Assembly (NCBI GenBank): GCA_040883315.1
Contig: JBFLKU010000016.1
Coordinates: 1-64,000, forward strand
Source of the DNA: JAFGUF01 sp040883315
Lineage (GTDB): Bacteria > Bacillota > Clostridia > Christensenellales > UMGS416
Reading direction: 5' to 3'
Length of the DNA: 64,000 bases
Within the stretch, counting starts at the first letter, position 1. The number at the start of each line of letters is the position of its first letter. This document shows positions 1 through 8,724 of the stretch, piece by piece. The position numbers were made by a program, and so were the translations under genes. A model generated the notes under the pieces. It saw nothing but the letters and a program-made list of their open reading frames with translations. It was not told the origin of the DNA and ran no database searches.

Positions 1-1773
1 ATCCATATAAACATTTTGAAATACTCCCAAGTAGTCGTTCTGATATGTAGCAGGCATTACAGTTTTATTTTCAAAATCAACTATTAATTCCATATCAGGA
101 TCAGCCATTAAATCACCGTTATGTTCACTATAATGCGCCATAATAAGCCTGTCGTTGCCAACCCACTCAAAAGATAAATCTGTATATCCGTCTGACTTCA
201 AGCAGGCATACCTGTATCTTTTATCCATAATATGAGGAACAAGTTCTTCAATTCTAGTAAAGTTTATTTCTTGTTGAGTTTTTCTTTTACTGCTTGCTTT
301 TTCAGCAAGTTCTTCAGGCATAGAAAAAGGAGCATCATCTGCTCCTTTTGTTTCTATATTGTCTGCTTTCGCCGGTTTTATTAGCGGTTTATCATTAGGA
401 TATTTTTGCTCAAAATATCGCTCGCATTCAATGAGCTCACCTATTCGTTTTGCCGCTTGTGGCCATGATAGATTTATCGACTCTTCACCATATCCTCGAT
501 TATGAATTGTAATTCCTTTAGCGTTGTGGTCCTCAAAACCACTTCTTTCTTTTGTGAAATAAACTGTTCCACCACCTATGCCGTATTCTTTTTTAAGGAA
601 TTTGGCTCTTTCAGAATTTGATTGTTCATCAAAGTAAAAGTTTATTATTCTTTGCTTACCGCCCTCAAAGCTTCCTCCTCTTAAAAGAACAATATCTATG
701 TCTTTCTGTTCGTCTATCTCATCAAAATCATTTCCTTGATTAACTGGTTCTCTATCTCCATTATGGATTGTCCCCATTGGTTCTGTGGAGTGTTCTTCTT
801 CATCTTTTGTATCTGTATCTCCATCTGTTCCTTTACTTCCTTCTCCACTTCCTGACAATGCGGAAACAGCGTCCCCATCAGCAGCATTGTTTGAAATGTC
901 CCGCTGTGATTGTCCTGCAGATACTTCTTCCTCAACTTGCCGTATTTGCCCAACGGTTTCTCCAACTGTCCCTTGACCATTACGTCTGGTATCATGTGCT
1001 CTTTCTGTGCTTTGTATTGTAGCTGCATTATCTTTGCTCCTTTCATTCCTTATTTCTTTTTCAATAGTTTTTACTGATATTTCAATCTCTCTTAAAATTG
1101 TTTCAGAGTATTCCGATGTTACTACACCTAATTGTACAATGGATTCAAAAGAATTAAAAAAATGAAGCTGAGAAAATTTATAACTATTTTCATCTATTTT
1201 ATATCCGCACCTTGTAAGCACAGTTACAAGTATACTGTCTCTCAATGTATCTCGGACTATATCTTCTAGATTATCATTCCCCGCCAACACGTCTACGGAC
1301 ATGAAATCTTCATTTATTTCTTCAATATTGTCCTCTATCACTTTATCTATTATCTGAGGGATTGTTTCTTCTAATTGATCTGTTTGATTTTCAATATTAT
1401 AATTTTCTACAAGTTCAGAGTTAACCCGTTCTATGTGCTCATCTTTGAGCTGCCATATATACGGCATGCGTTGACCATTTGTGTCTGAAATATCGAATAC
1501 ATACTTCAATCTTTTATTGCTGCCACTTGCATCCAATAGTGCTATACCCTGTGTCCCTTTATTTATGAAGCGATGCATTTTGTTGTTCCATTGGTCATAG
1601 CTTGCTACTGCTGTTGCATCCGGTCTTTGTGCAAAAATTAAACAGCTTTCGTGAAAGCTATACTTATAATGATAAGAAGAAGAAACTAGATAATTGACCC
1701 AGTTTTCTCTTTTATTCAAATCATTAAGCGTATGCTCTGCTAGTTCCTCTATATAATAAAGTTTCTCTGCCAT
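1..1773 (-). CDS. ArdC-like/SNF2-type helicase protein of conjugative element, N-terminal part
   Basis: This reading frame stays open for 591 codons and leaves the window at position 1, so the C-terminus and any helicase motor are not seen. The ATG at 1773 follows a strong AGGAGGG ribosome binding site. Residues about 20-100 resemble the ArdC-like N-terminal domain of the giant LtrC/SNF2 proteins of Tn1549-type elements: a tryptophan, a YKYSF stretch, AQRPDATA, and a VFDISDT motif. Residues about 220-350 are low-complexity and rich in D, E, G and S, as expected of a linker. Residues about 360-460 (LLRGGSFEGGKQRI, KEYGIGGG) match the conserved block found before the helicase region in these proteins. 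Family members are thought to act in conjugative DNA processing or recipient-side protection; that role is inferred. A DUF3846 gene lies just upstream, separated by a terminator hairpin. Confidence 0.8.
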   Translation of the reverse strand, partial: MAEKLYYIEELAEHTLNDLNKRENWVNYLVSSSYHYKYSFHESCLIFAQRPDATAVASYDQWNNKMHRFINKGTQGIALLDASGSNKRLKYVFDISDTNGQRMPYIWQLKDEHIERVNSELVENYNIENQTDQLEETIPQIIDKVIEDNIEEINEDFMSVDVLAGNDNLEDIVRDTLRDSILVTVLTRCGYKIDENSYKFSQLHFFNSFESIVQLGVVTSEYSETILREIEISVKTIEKEIRNERSKDNAATIQSTERAHDTRRNGQGTVGETVGQIRQVEEEVSAGQSQRDISNNAADGDAVSALSGSGEGSKGTDGDTDTKDEEEHSTEPMGTIHNGDREPVNQGNDFDEIDEQKDIDIVLLRGGSFEGGKQRIINFYFDEQSNSERAKFLKKEYGIGGGTVYFTKERSGFEDHNAKGITIHNRGYGEESINLSWPQAAKRIGELIECERYFEQKYPNDKPLIKPAKADNIETKGADDAPFSMPEELAEKASSKRKTQQEINFTRIEELVPHIMDKRYRYACLKSDGYTDLSFEWVGNDRLIMAHYSEHNGDLMADPDMELIVDFENKTVMPATYQNDYLGVFQNVYMD

Positions 1774-1793
1774 TTTCCCCTCCTTTCGAGTAC

Positions 1794-1818
1794 AAAAAAA
1801 CGACACATTATATGTCGT
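1794..1818 (-). terminator. intrinsic terminator or attenuator ahead of helicase gene
   Basis: On the minus strand the sequence forms ACGACA, a 7-nt loop, TGTCGT and then seven T residues. It sits between the stop of the DUF3846 gene and the start of the ArdC/helicase gene, so it could end the upstream transcript or limit readthrough into the large gene. Confidence 0.6.
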
Positions 1819-1847
1819 CTGCTTACTTGCCGCTTATGAAATTCTAT

Positions 1848-2438
1848 TTACCTAACACTTTCTTCACCTTTTGATGGTTGAGATTTATAATCCTTAATAA
1901 CTTTATCCATATTCTGTTTTATTTTGTCCTCATAAGGCTTTGATGAGTATTCATGTTTTATTGAATTGATTTGGCCATCTGTCAGTGATGTGAAAATCCA
2001 CTCGTCTTTTGAATTAGTTATGATATATTTCCCTTCTAACTTATCTGCAGATACTTCACTATGTTTTTCAATACATTTTTTATAATCATCTTCAGAGCAT
2101 ACAACCACTGTATCTGTTGCATTGAGATTATATAATATCATAGAATTCTGTCCAATTTCGTCTTCTAAAGTTTCAAAATCATCTGATACTGTTTTTACAT
2201 AGGGTTTTCGATTTGGTTCAACTATCATTACGTTAATTCTTGTATATTTCTCAATCTCCGTATTTAGTAAACCTCCAAATTTATCATTGAGCTTCTCTAA
2301 AGAATCACACAACAGCTTGTTACTATAGTCAACAGCTCCGCTGTTTTGATATACTGATAGTGCTTTATATATTACTGCTAATTCATTATTATCAAATTTC
2401 TTACTGTCTTCTTTAGCCATTGTAGCTGAATTATCCAT
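1848..2438 (-). CDS. DUF3846-like protein
   Basis: This 196-residue soluble protein has no signal peptide. Its middle and C-terminal parts (residues about 68-165) parallel the DUF3846 domain of the protein at 3088-3774: both have an INVMIVEP/IDVVIVKP strand, a following DL/DF-x-x-L segment, and an IIT-x3-D-E-x2-FTSLT or ELTSLT block before a basic helix. The match is weaker than for the neighbour, so this looks like a divergent paralogue. DUF3846 proteins are common beside the large helicase gene of Firmicute conjugative elements; their function is unknown. The C-terminal 30 residues are highly charged. A toxin-antitoxin pair separates the two paralogues. Confidence 0.6.
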   Translation of the reverse strand: MDNSATMAKEDSKKFDNNELAVIYKALSVYQNSGAVDYSNKLLCDSLEKLNDKFGGLLNTEIEKYTRINVMIVEPNRKPYVKTVSDDFETLEDEIGQNSMILYNLNATDTVVVCSEDDYKKCIEKHSEVSADKLEGKYIITNSKDEWIFTSLTDGQINSIKHEYSSKPYEDKIKQNMDKVIKDYKSQPSKGEESVR

Positions 2439-2450
2439 AAATTAATCCTT

Positions 2451-2750
2451 TCATAATAATGTTTTATAATCCCTTCTCACATCAAAAACCCTGTAAACAG
2501 AAACATAATCATCCTGAACTCTGTAAACAATCATATAGTTATCACAAATTATAAACTTGAAATCTGTCTTTATAGAAATCTTTGTGCTTAGATTAGCTCC
2601 TCGATTAGGAAGTGAAACTAGGCTGTTTATAGCACTATAAAGTTTATTCCCTATCTCTTTTGCAATATCTTCATCGTCAAGTTTTATATATTCAACGATA
2701 GATTTTATATCATTAATAGCAAAAGGAGCGATTCTGATTTTGTAATCCAT
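2451..2750 (-). CDS. RelE/ParE-family toxin
   Basis: This protein of about 99 residues has the ParE/RelE fold pattern: KIRIAPFAINDIKSIVEYI at the N-terminus, a central GANLSTKISIKTDFKFIICDNYMIVYRV strand pair (written here only as landmarks), and YRVFDVRRDY at the end. The frame is open further upstream, but the ATG at 2750 starts 1 bp after the antitoxin stop, which is the usual coupled arrangement and gives the family's normal length. ParE toxins act on DNA gyrase and RelE toxins on ribosome-bound mRNA; sequence alone does not settle which applies. It probably stabilises the mobile element. Confidence 0.85.
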   Translation of the reverse strand: MDYKIRIAPFAINDIKSIVEYIKLDDEDIAKEIGNKLYSAINSLVSLPNRGANLSTKISIKTDFKFIICDNYMIVYRVQDDYVSVYRVFDVRRDYKTLL

Positions 2751-2751
2751 C

Positions 2752-2997
2752 TCACTCCTCCAATGCTTTCTTAAGGTCGTCCATTGACTTCCAGCCCTCT
2801 TTTTCAACCGACTGCTCTGCCTCTGCAAGCTTTGCTAACATTTTTATTGTAGCCTGCTGCTTTTCATATTCCTCTATTTCTAGGATTACATATCTTCCCC
2901 TACCATTCTTAGTTAGGAAAACAGGTTCACCATCTACACAATCGTTCAAGACTTCATTATAAGTCCTCAAATCAGATATCGGTTTGATATTTGGCAT
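2752..2997 (-). CDS. Phd/YefM-family antitoxin
   Basis: This 81-residue acidic protein begins MPNIKPISDLRTYNEVL and continues with a VFLTKNGRGRYVILEIEEYE strand, the typical Phd/YefM DNA-binding fold. The C-terminal acidic helix (EGWKSMDDLKKALEE) is the expected toxin-neutralising segment. An ATG five codons upstream is in frame, but the MPN start matches the family better. It lies directly before the ParE-like toxin gene. Such antitoxins normally autorepress their operon; no operator was identified here. Confidence 0.85.
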   Translation of the reverse strand: MPNIKPISDLRTYNEVLNDCVDGEPVFLTKNGRGRYVILEIEEYEKQQATIKMLAKLAEAEQSVEKEGWKSMDDLKKALEE

Positions 2998-3087
2998 GTT
3001 ACATACCTCCATAATTAATTCTCCTTTATATTATAGTATTATTTTAATTAAAATTCAACGTAATTTATTAAGTAATATTAATTCAAA

Positions 3088-3774
3088 TTACCTTTCCTCA
3101 CCTTTTTGTTCTTCATTTTTACCATTACCCTTAAATTCCAATAAGTATATATCATCAAATTTCTTTTTATAATGTTCTATCTGCTTACTTGTTAGTGATG
3201 TCAGTTCTCCCTCATCATCTGTCCCGGTAATAATAAAGTCACCGGCAATAATATCGCTATTTACTTGACGATTCAAAGGCTTTCCTTTTATCTTACCTTC
3301 TTCATCAAAAATCAGACACGCATTATCATTGAAAGGACTTATTATCTCAATATAGCCGCCGACTTGCTGTTGCAGTGCGGTTAAGTCATTTTTTATCTGC
3401 ATATGAGAAGGCTGCTGTAATGGCTTTACTATTACTACATCTATTAAATCTTTACTTTTGTCATTGCCATTAATAAATTCGCTCAATTTAATATCTCCAT
3501 AACCTTCGAAATTGAAGTCTTCATCATTAACAATTATCCTTGAGCCATTCTCATCCATTTCAATTGGTTCCTTTGTAATAATCGTTCCCATATGATTTAC
3601 CATTATAAATTCTTTAATCTCGGCTACGTCCATTCCGTCATCTGAATGACGCACATCATATGCATAAACTCCCTTAGGTAACTGATCTCTGAATATTCTC
3701 AAAGATGTAAAAAGAGCAGGCTGACCGAAAACTGTAACCTGCTCATAATGTTCTTCATTTGGGTTTACTCTCAT
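3088..3774 (-). CDS. LPD28-like plus DUF3846 protein
   Basis: This 228-residue soluble protein has two recognisable parts. Residues about 10-75 (VTVFGQPALFTSLRI, KGVYAYDVRHSDDG, VNHMGTIITKEPI) match the polyvalent-protein-associated LPD28 type of domain. Residues about 105-205 (IDVVIVKP, LQQQVGGYIEI, KPLNRQVNSDIIAGDFII) match DUF3846. The ATG at 3774 has a GGAG site upstream. Proteins of this kind lie next to the large helicase gene in Tn1549-like elements and are of unknown function. The gene upstream (3783-4118) appears to be a paralogue of its first domain. Confidence 0.75.
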   Translation of the reverse strand: MRVNPNEEHYEQVTVFGQPALFTSLRIFRDQLPKGVYAYDVRHSDDGMDVAEIKEFIMVNHMGTIITKEPIEMDENGSRIIVNDEDFNFEGYGDIKLSEFINGNDKSKDLIDVVIVKPLQQPSHMQIKNDLTALQQQVGGYIEIISPFNDNACLIFDEEGKIKGKPLNRQVNSDIIAGDFIITGTDDEGELTSLTSKQIEHYKKKFDDIYLLEFKGNGKNEEQKGEER

Positions 3775-3782
3775 ATTATCTC

Positions 3783-4118
3783 CTATTCGTACTTAACCAT
3801 GAATTCATTTACTGATGAATATACTGAGCTGTCATCTATAATCAAATCCTTGTTCTTTTTCAGCTTGTAGAGCTCATTAGCTTTTAAATCCAATTCCGTC
3901 AATGAAAGTACAGTACCTGCAAAGCTGTTTTTTATCTGCCTTGATAGAATGTCATAATCTATCTCGTCTTCATCTGCATATGATATTTCATAGCATAATA
4001 GCTGTTTCGGCACTGTTCCTCTGTTAAGTTTTTCTCTAGTGAAAAGTACCGGTATACCCTTAATGCTTGTTTCTATAAAGTCTATGACTTCTTCTATTTC
4101 TTCTACTTGCCTATTCAT
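3783..4118 (-). CDS. LPD28-like small protein
   Basis: This 111-residue acidic protein resembles the N-terminal domain of the next gene: IPVLFTREKLNRGTVPKQL, CYEISYADEDE and a following AGTVLS block align with QPALFTSLRI, YAYDVRHSDDG and MGTIIT there. Its start overlaps the end of the surface-protein gene by 8 bp, so the two are probably translationally coupled. No catalytic residues are evident and its function is unknown. Confidence 0.6.
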   Translation of the reverse strand: MNRQVEEIEEVIDFIETSIKGIPVLFTREKLNRGTVPKQLLCYEISYADEDEIDYDILSRQIKNSFAGTVLSLTELDLKANELYKLKKNKDLIIDDSSVYSSVNEFMVKYE

Positions 4119-7100
4119 TTTTTTCTTTCCTTCCTATCCTTTTTATTTTGTTGAATAAAACAATAATCTCTTTTCTAAATTGCTTTATTACCAATCCCCC
4201 GATAATTATTATTGAAAGAACAATGGCAATTACAACATTATATTTATCTCTATCCAATCCCAGCTTAACAAACACAGAGTTAGGTACTATTGCTTCGTAT
4301 GGATTCTCAATGTCATTTACGTCACTTATAGAAACCCTTACAGGAGCTGTAGGATAATAACCACTTGGTATTGTACTTTCTTCAAGCCAGTAGTCACCAA
4401 ATGGAATTCCGTATATAACAGCCTCGCCATTTTCATCTACAAGTATTTCAGTAATATCTCCCTCTATATCATATCTAAATGTGCCATCATCATTTTGTAT
4501 GAATGTAAGTGTTTCTAATCCTGTCCAGTTCTTCACCTTAAATCCTGCACCGGTAAGCGGAGTATTATCTGAATACTTGACTTTTAATATCTTTAACATT
4601 GTTGGGCAATTCGACATTTCAGTAATACCTGTTGCTACTCCGTATTCATCAATAGAAAACTGAAAAACATCCTCACTAAGAATAAATCCATCTGGAGCAG
4701 TTATTTCTTTAAATGCATATGTACCAACGGGAAGATGGGTCACTGTTATTTCTCCATTCTCGTCTGTTATTCCGCTAAAAACAGTTTCTCCATTTATGTT
4801 ATATATCTCTATCTGTGCATTAGGTAACCCATCCCCATTGGTAAGATTAAGCTTAGATAATGTGACACTTGTTGGTTGGTTCTGTATATCTGTTGTTCCG
4901 GTAATTGTGCCATTTTCGGATATTGTAAATGTATATATGCTCTCATCTAGCACATATCCAATTGGTGCTATTGTTTCTATAAAAGTGTATGTTCCTACTG
5001 GCAGTTTTCTAATTGTAAGTTCACCATCTTCATTTGTGCTGTTGTCAACAACTAACCTACCATTGTCATCATATATACAGAAATTTGCATTCTGTAAAGG
5101 TGTACCGTCTATAATATCTGTTTTTGTTATTGTTAATTCCGTCTGTCTGTTTGTGCAGCTGATTGTATAAATATTTATTTCATCATCTCCAATTGTTATA
5201 TTGAAGCTATTATTGCCTAGGACATAACCTGTAGGGGCCTGAACTTCGACTATGTGATACTCCCCAACTGGTAAATAGATTGTTATCGCTTCGCCATTTG
5301 AATCAGTAGTTAATGTATCTATCAAAACATCATCTTTATATACCTCAAATATTGCACCTTGCAGCTTTACACTGTTATCTGAAGCATCAGTTTTATTAAT
5401 CTGTATTCTTTTCAATATATGTTCATCTGCAAATTCAAGAATAATAACATCTCCTTCCGTAGTTTCATCTACAACAAATGATATCGGTGTATCATTCAGC
5501 CAATATCCATATGGAGATGCAATTTCATGTAATGTATAACTGCCATAAATTAAGGAATCGTTAAGTTCTATTATTCCGGTTTCATTTGTTGTGAAGATAT
5601 CCATTCCATCCAATATTACAGGCTGATTATTTATATCTAAGATTTGGAATTGTGCACCGGCTATAGGAATAACTTCTCCGGTATCTATATCTGTTTTAAT
5701 TATCTGTACCTGTGAGCGAATTGCCTTATTTTCTATTTCAATTTCGTATGTTTTGTTATTTTCATTTATTTCAATGTCAAATGGTGTACATGCTGAATAT
5801 CCCACAGGTGGTATTGTTTCAGTAATTGTATAAATTCCATATGGATACATAGCACTTTCAGCATATCCATTCTCATCTAAAATGAGTATCTCTATCAATT
5901 CATCTGTTGATTTCAACTTTATCTCAAATTCAACACCTTGAAGCGGATTGTCTGAACCATCTGAACTCCACTCTGCTAATGGTTCATCTACTATCTTTGT
6001 TATAGCAATGTTTCCCTTTATAACTGTATCTGTAAAGTCAATATTTACTCTGTTCACTTCAACTGTCTGGTTAGCATATTCTATATTTACTACTTGTGCT
6101 TCCTCGTTAATTAAATACCCTTCTGGTGCTTCTATTTCTATTATTCCGTATTTACCTAGCTGCAGCTGGCTCGTTTCTGCATAATCATTATCACCGCATT
6201 CAACTCTTTCAATAAAAGCACCTTCGCTAATTATTGTTTCAGGTGTAACTGTAGTATCATCAAAATCATCTGCTAGTTGGTATATCTCAAATACTGCTCC
6301 ATTCAATGATGCATCACCCTGTGGTATATTTCCTGTATCAATATCTCTTTTGTTGACTATGATTGCACCAGTTTGTTTTCTATCAGTAAGGTCTACAGTT
6401 GTTGTATTGTCGGCTGTTACAACTATATCCTGATAAACAGTCATATCCAGCACATATCCATACGGTGCAGTTACCTCTTGAATACTATATGTTCCTGCAG
6501 GAAGTTCAACGCTGATGTCATATCCATTTTCATCTGTAGTCAGTCTATCTGCTTCATTTCCTGCACTATCCAATATTTGATATATAGCATTACTTAGAAG
6601 CTCTCCTGTATCATCGTCTGTTTTATATATTTCAATAAATCCATTATTGGGAATATCAAGCCCAAGAGTTCCGACACTAACCGGCATAAATGATGTACCC
6701 ATATACACTAAGTCCTGTTTATCAGGGTCACTAGCACTAACCGACCAATACAAGTTGGATGGGACTCTATTATCTGAACCGCTAGCAGTAATTGTAATGT
6801 TATCCACGCTTGTTACCGCTGATATTGGGATAGTAATTGTAAGGTTATCTCCACTATTGCCGGTATATCCTGTAACAGAGCTTCCTAATGGCAGATTAGT
6901 TTGATTAAGTGTATATCCACCTTTTAAATTTGCTAGAGTTACTTGTGTAGTTCCAACATAGTTATCTCCTTTTTTAATAAAACTCACTGTAGAAGGCGAA
7001 AACGTTACTTCATGTGGCATCCGTTCCTGTGCTCTTGCTAACTTCAATAGCTCAATGGCATACTGTAATGTTTTTAAGCTTCCCGGATTACTATTACTCT

Positions 7101-7602
7101 TTATGTATGAATTGCTTACCCAGCCTGTTTCAGCAAGTGCATCTAAATCGACATTAGATAAATTAGTGAAGCTATATTGATTAGGAACTCCTTCCTCTGA
7201 CAGCCAAAAACGAATTGCATTGGCTGTTGCATACCTGGCTTGGTCAGCATTAAGATTACTTGGCTTATTATATGGATATCCATACTCCAGAATTATTAAT
7301 AAACCTTTCAGTGTTCTTGCGGAAAAATAGCTGAAAGGCGTATTGGTTGAATTATAGTATGTACTGTTTGGCCTGTCGCTGGCGTGTTCTAGACAATAGG
7401 CGACTATCTCCGGGTTTGAATCTCTAACCAAATGCTTTGGAGTTAATAATGCCTTCCAACCGCTGCTGTAATAGCTGAAATACTCATAATCGGGGTTTCT
7501 ATCTGTTATTCGAACATAGTCTGCTAATACTGTTATTTGAACTGTTGTTATCATTAATAACACTATTAGGATTATTGATATAATGCGTTTCTTCAATTTC
7601 AT
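4111..7602 (-). CDS. SpaA/Cna-B repeat surface protein with thioester-type N-terminal domain
   Basis: This 1163-residue secreted protein has a Sec signal peptide (residues 1-28). A domain at about 30-190 resembles the thioester adhesin domain, with AYCLEH and an ANAIRFWL segment. Eight Cna-B/SpaA-like repeats then run from about residue 325 to 1110. Most end in a P-x-G-Y/F-x-L or similar block and carry the usual acidic (E-x-x-A-P) residue, and many open with an IxKTD-type strand holding the lysine needed for isopeptide bonds. The C-terminus has one membrane helix (about 1128-1147) and a basic tail, with no LPxTG motif, so it is likely membrane-anchored rather than sortase-linked. Such proteins are frequent in Tn1549-type elements and may help mating-pair contact. 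The strong AAAGGAGG site fixes the start. Confidence 0.85.
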   Translation of the reverse strand: MKLKKRIISIILIVLLMITTVQITVLADYVRITDRNPDYEYFSYYSSGWKALLTPKHLVRDSNPEIVAYCLEHASDRPNSTYYNSTNTPFSYFSARTLKGLLIILEYGYPYNKPSNLNADQARYATANAIRFWLSEEGVPNQYSFTNLSNVDLDALAETGWVSNSYIKSNSNPGSLKTLQYAIELLKLARAQERMPHEVTFSPSTVSFIKKGDNYVGTTQVTLANLKGGYTLNQTNLPLGSSVTGYTGNSGDNLTITIPISAVTSVDNITITASGSDNRVPSNLYWSVSASDPDKQDLVYMGTSFMPVSVGTLGLDIPNNGFIEIYKTDDDTGELLSNAIYQILDSAGNEADRLTTDENGYDISVELPAGTYSIQEVTAPYGYVLDMTVYQDIVVTADNTTTVDLTDRKQTGAIIVNKRDIDTGNIPQGDASLNGAVFEIYQLADDFDDTTVTPETIISEGAFIERVECGDNDYAETSQLQLGKYGIIEIEAPEGYLINEEAQVVNIEYANQTVEVNRVNIDFTDTVIKGNIAITKIVDEPLAEWSSDGSDNPLQGVEFEIKLKSTDELIEILILDENGYAESAMYPYGIYTITETIPPVGYSACTPFDIEINENNKTYEIEIENKAIRSQVQIIKTDIDTGEVIPIAGAQFQILDINNQPVILDGMDIFTTNETGIIELNDSLIYGSYTLHEIASPYGYWLNDTPISFVVDETTEGDVIILEFADEHILKRIQINKTDASDNSVKLQGAIFEVYKDDVLIDTLTTDSNGEAITIYLPVGEYHIVEVQAPTGYVLGNNSFNITIGDDEINIYTISCTNRQTELTITKTDIIDGTPLQNANFCIYDDNGRLVVDNSTNEDGELTIRKLPVGTYTFIETIAPIGYVLDESIYTFTISENGTITGTTDIQNQPTSVTLSKLNLTNGDGLPNAQIEIYNINGETVFSGITDENGEITVTHLPVGTYAFKEITAPDGFILSEDVFQFSIDEYGVATGITEMSNCPTMLKILKVKYSDNTPLTGAGFKVKNWTGLETLTFIQNDDGTFRYDIEGDITEILVDENGEAVIYGIPFGDYWLEESTIPSGYYPTAPVRVSISDVNDIENPYEAIVPNSVFVKLGLDRDKYNVVIAIVLSIIIIGGLVIKQFRKEIIVLFNKIKRIGRKEKNE

Positions 7603-7620
7603 TTACCTCCTTTAAAGAAT

Positions 7621-7648
7621 TTAAAAAACACCAATCTTTTGATTAGTG
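7621..7648 (-). terminator. intrinsic terminator after CAP lipoprotein gene
   Basis: On the minus strand CACTAATC, an AAAA loop and GATTGGTG form an 8-bp stem that contains one U-G wobble, followed by six T residues. The wobble pairs only in the minus-strand RNA, which supports the orientation. It separates the CAP lipoprotein gene from the surface-protein gene. Confidence 0.7.
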
Positions 7649-7694
7649 CTTATTTTGTCTAATTATTATTTTATAAATTAAAAGCTAAAAATAC

Positions 7695-8360
7695 TTATCT
7701 GCCGCCAATTATACAGGTATAAACTGTTCCGCTTGAGCTGATTGCGCTTCCAACTCCAATTTGTGTGATACTTTCATCTGTAGCAAGTTGAGTTGCATGG
7801 CATGATGCCGCATAGCCTTCTGCCCATCCTCCGATATTTGCTCCGCTCCTAATTGATTCAACATAGCCCATACTTGAATGGTATAAGCTATCTGCTTTGG
7901 CCATTTCAATTGCATGAGCTTCGGCTTTTGCATTTAATGAACTACTCAGGCTTACAAGAGGATTACCCTCTTCTTCTCTTCCGTCGTTTATCCCTTGTAA
8001 TGCACCATTTCTGATAGATGAACTAATTACAGTATAGCTTGGTGCTGTAGTAGGTTCAGGCGTTGGTTCTGCAGTTGGTTCTATTTCAGGTGCTTTTGTT
8101 GGTGCTGCAGTTATCTTTTGTGTGGGTTTTAGTGTTGCTGTAATAACAGGCGTAGGCTCGATAGTAGGTTCAGCTGTTTGTTCAATAGTTGGTGTAATTT
8201 CAGCTGTTATCATAACTTCTATTGTTGAAGTTGGTATATTTGATACATCTGTAGTTTCTACTACATCAGCTTCAACTACTAAATCCAAACTTTTATCATT
8301 CCCAGCATAGCATCCAGATAGACTTATCAGAACGGCCACTATTATCATTAATCTTTTCAT
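7695..8360 (-). CDS. CAP-domain lipoprotein
   Basis: This 221-residue protein starts with a lipoprotein signal peptide whose lipobox is LSGC (cysteine 17). Residues about 45-108 form a Thr/Pro/Glu-rich linker with repeated TxEPTPEPT-like units. The C-terminal about 100 residues look like a short CAP/SCP domain: an NAKAEAHAIEMAKADSLYHSS helix with conserved histidines, then GANIGGWAEG and a final IGVGSAIS/YTCIIGG strand pair. CAP proteins are extracellular; bacterial members have diverse or unknown roles. It lies between the segregation genes and the surface adhesin and may be part of the element's cell-surface set. A good GGAGG site precedes the ATG. Confidence 0.8.
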   Translation of the reverse strand: MKRLMIIVAVLISLSGCYAGNDKSLDLVVEADVVETTDVSNIPTSTIEVMITAEITPTIEQTAEPTIEPTPVITATLKPTQKITAAPTKAPEIEPTAEPTPEPTTAPSYTVISSSIRNGALQGINDGREEEGNPLVSLSSSLNAKAEAHAIEMAKADSLYHSSMGYVESIRSGANIGGWAEGYAASCHATQLATDESITQIGVGSAISSSGTVYTCIIGGR

Positions 8361-8424
8361 TTTTATCCTCCAATTAATTTTATATTTTCAGATTAACAGC
8401 TAATAAGTACAAAGTCATATTTGA

Positions 8425-8721
8425 CTACAAGTTTTTTATAAAATCCAATGCATCCATATCTAGTGACTTTTTACTCTCATTGATTATTCTGTTTTGTGGA
8501 CTATACTGTGCTTTATCAGATAACGAATACTGCTCTAAAACATCATGTATACATTCAGTGACTATTCTTTTCATTCTCTTTTCATTATCGGTATTGAGTA
8601 CAGAACTTGTTATATATTCATTCATCATCCCATTAGGTAAAGTTGATAGAATCTCCCAAGCTTTTCTATGGTCTGTCCTAGCTAGATTAAACCGAACGCT
8701 AATCCTCTTATAATCGTTCAT
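8425..8721 (-). CDS. ParR-like segregation adaptor
   Basis: This 98-residue basic protein lies 3 bp downstream of the ParM-like gene. Its N-terminus (YKRISVRFNLARTDHRKAWEILSTL) fits the ribbon-helix-helix start of ParR proteins, which bind centromere repeats and attach them to ParM filaments. The C-terminal part is helical and charged. The assignment rests partly on position; the family is poorly conserved. Confidence 0.6.
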   Translation of the reverse strand: MNDYKRISVRFNLARTDHRKAWEILSTLPNGMMNEYITSSVLNTDNEKRMKRIVTECIHDVLEQYSLSDKAQYSPQNRIINESKKSLDMDALDFIKNL

Positions 8722-8724
8722 AAT

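Noticed and set aside
714..1046. A 110-codon minus-strand frame inside the helicase gene
   Set aside because: It lies wholly inside the 591-codon open frame of the ArdC/helicase gene in another phase. The longer frame has family motifs and a good start, whereas this one has none.
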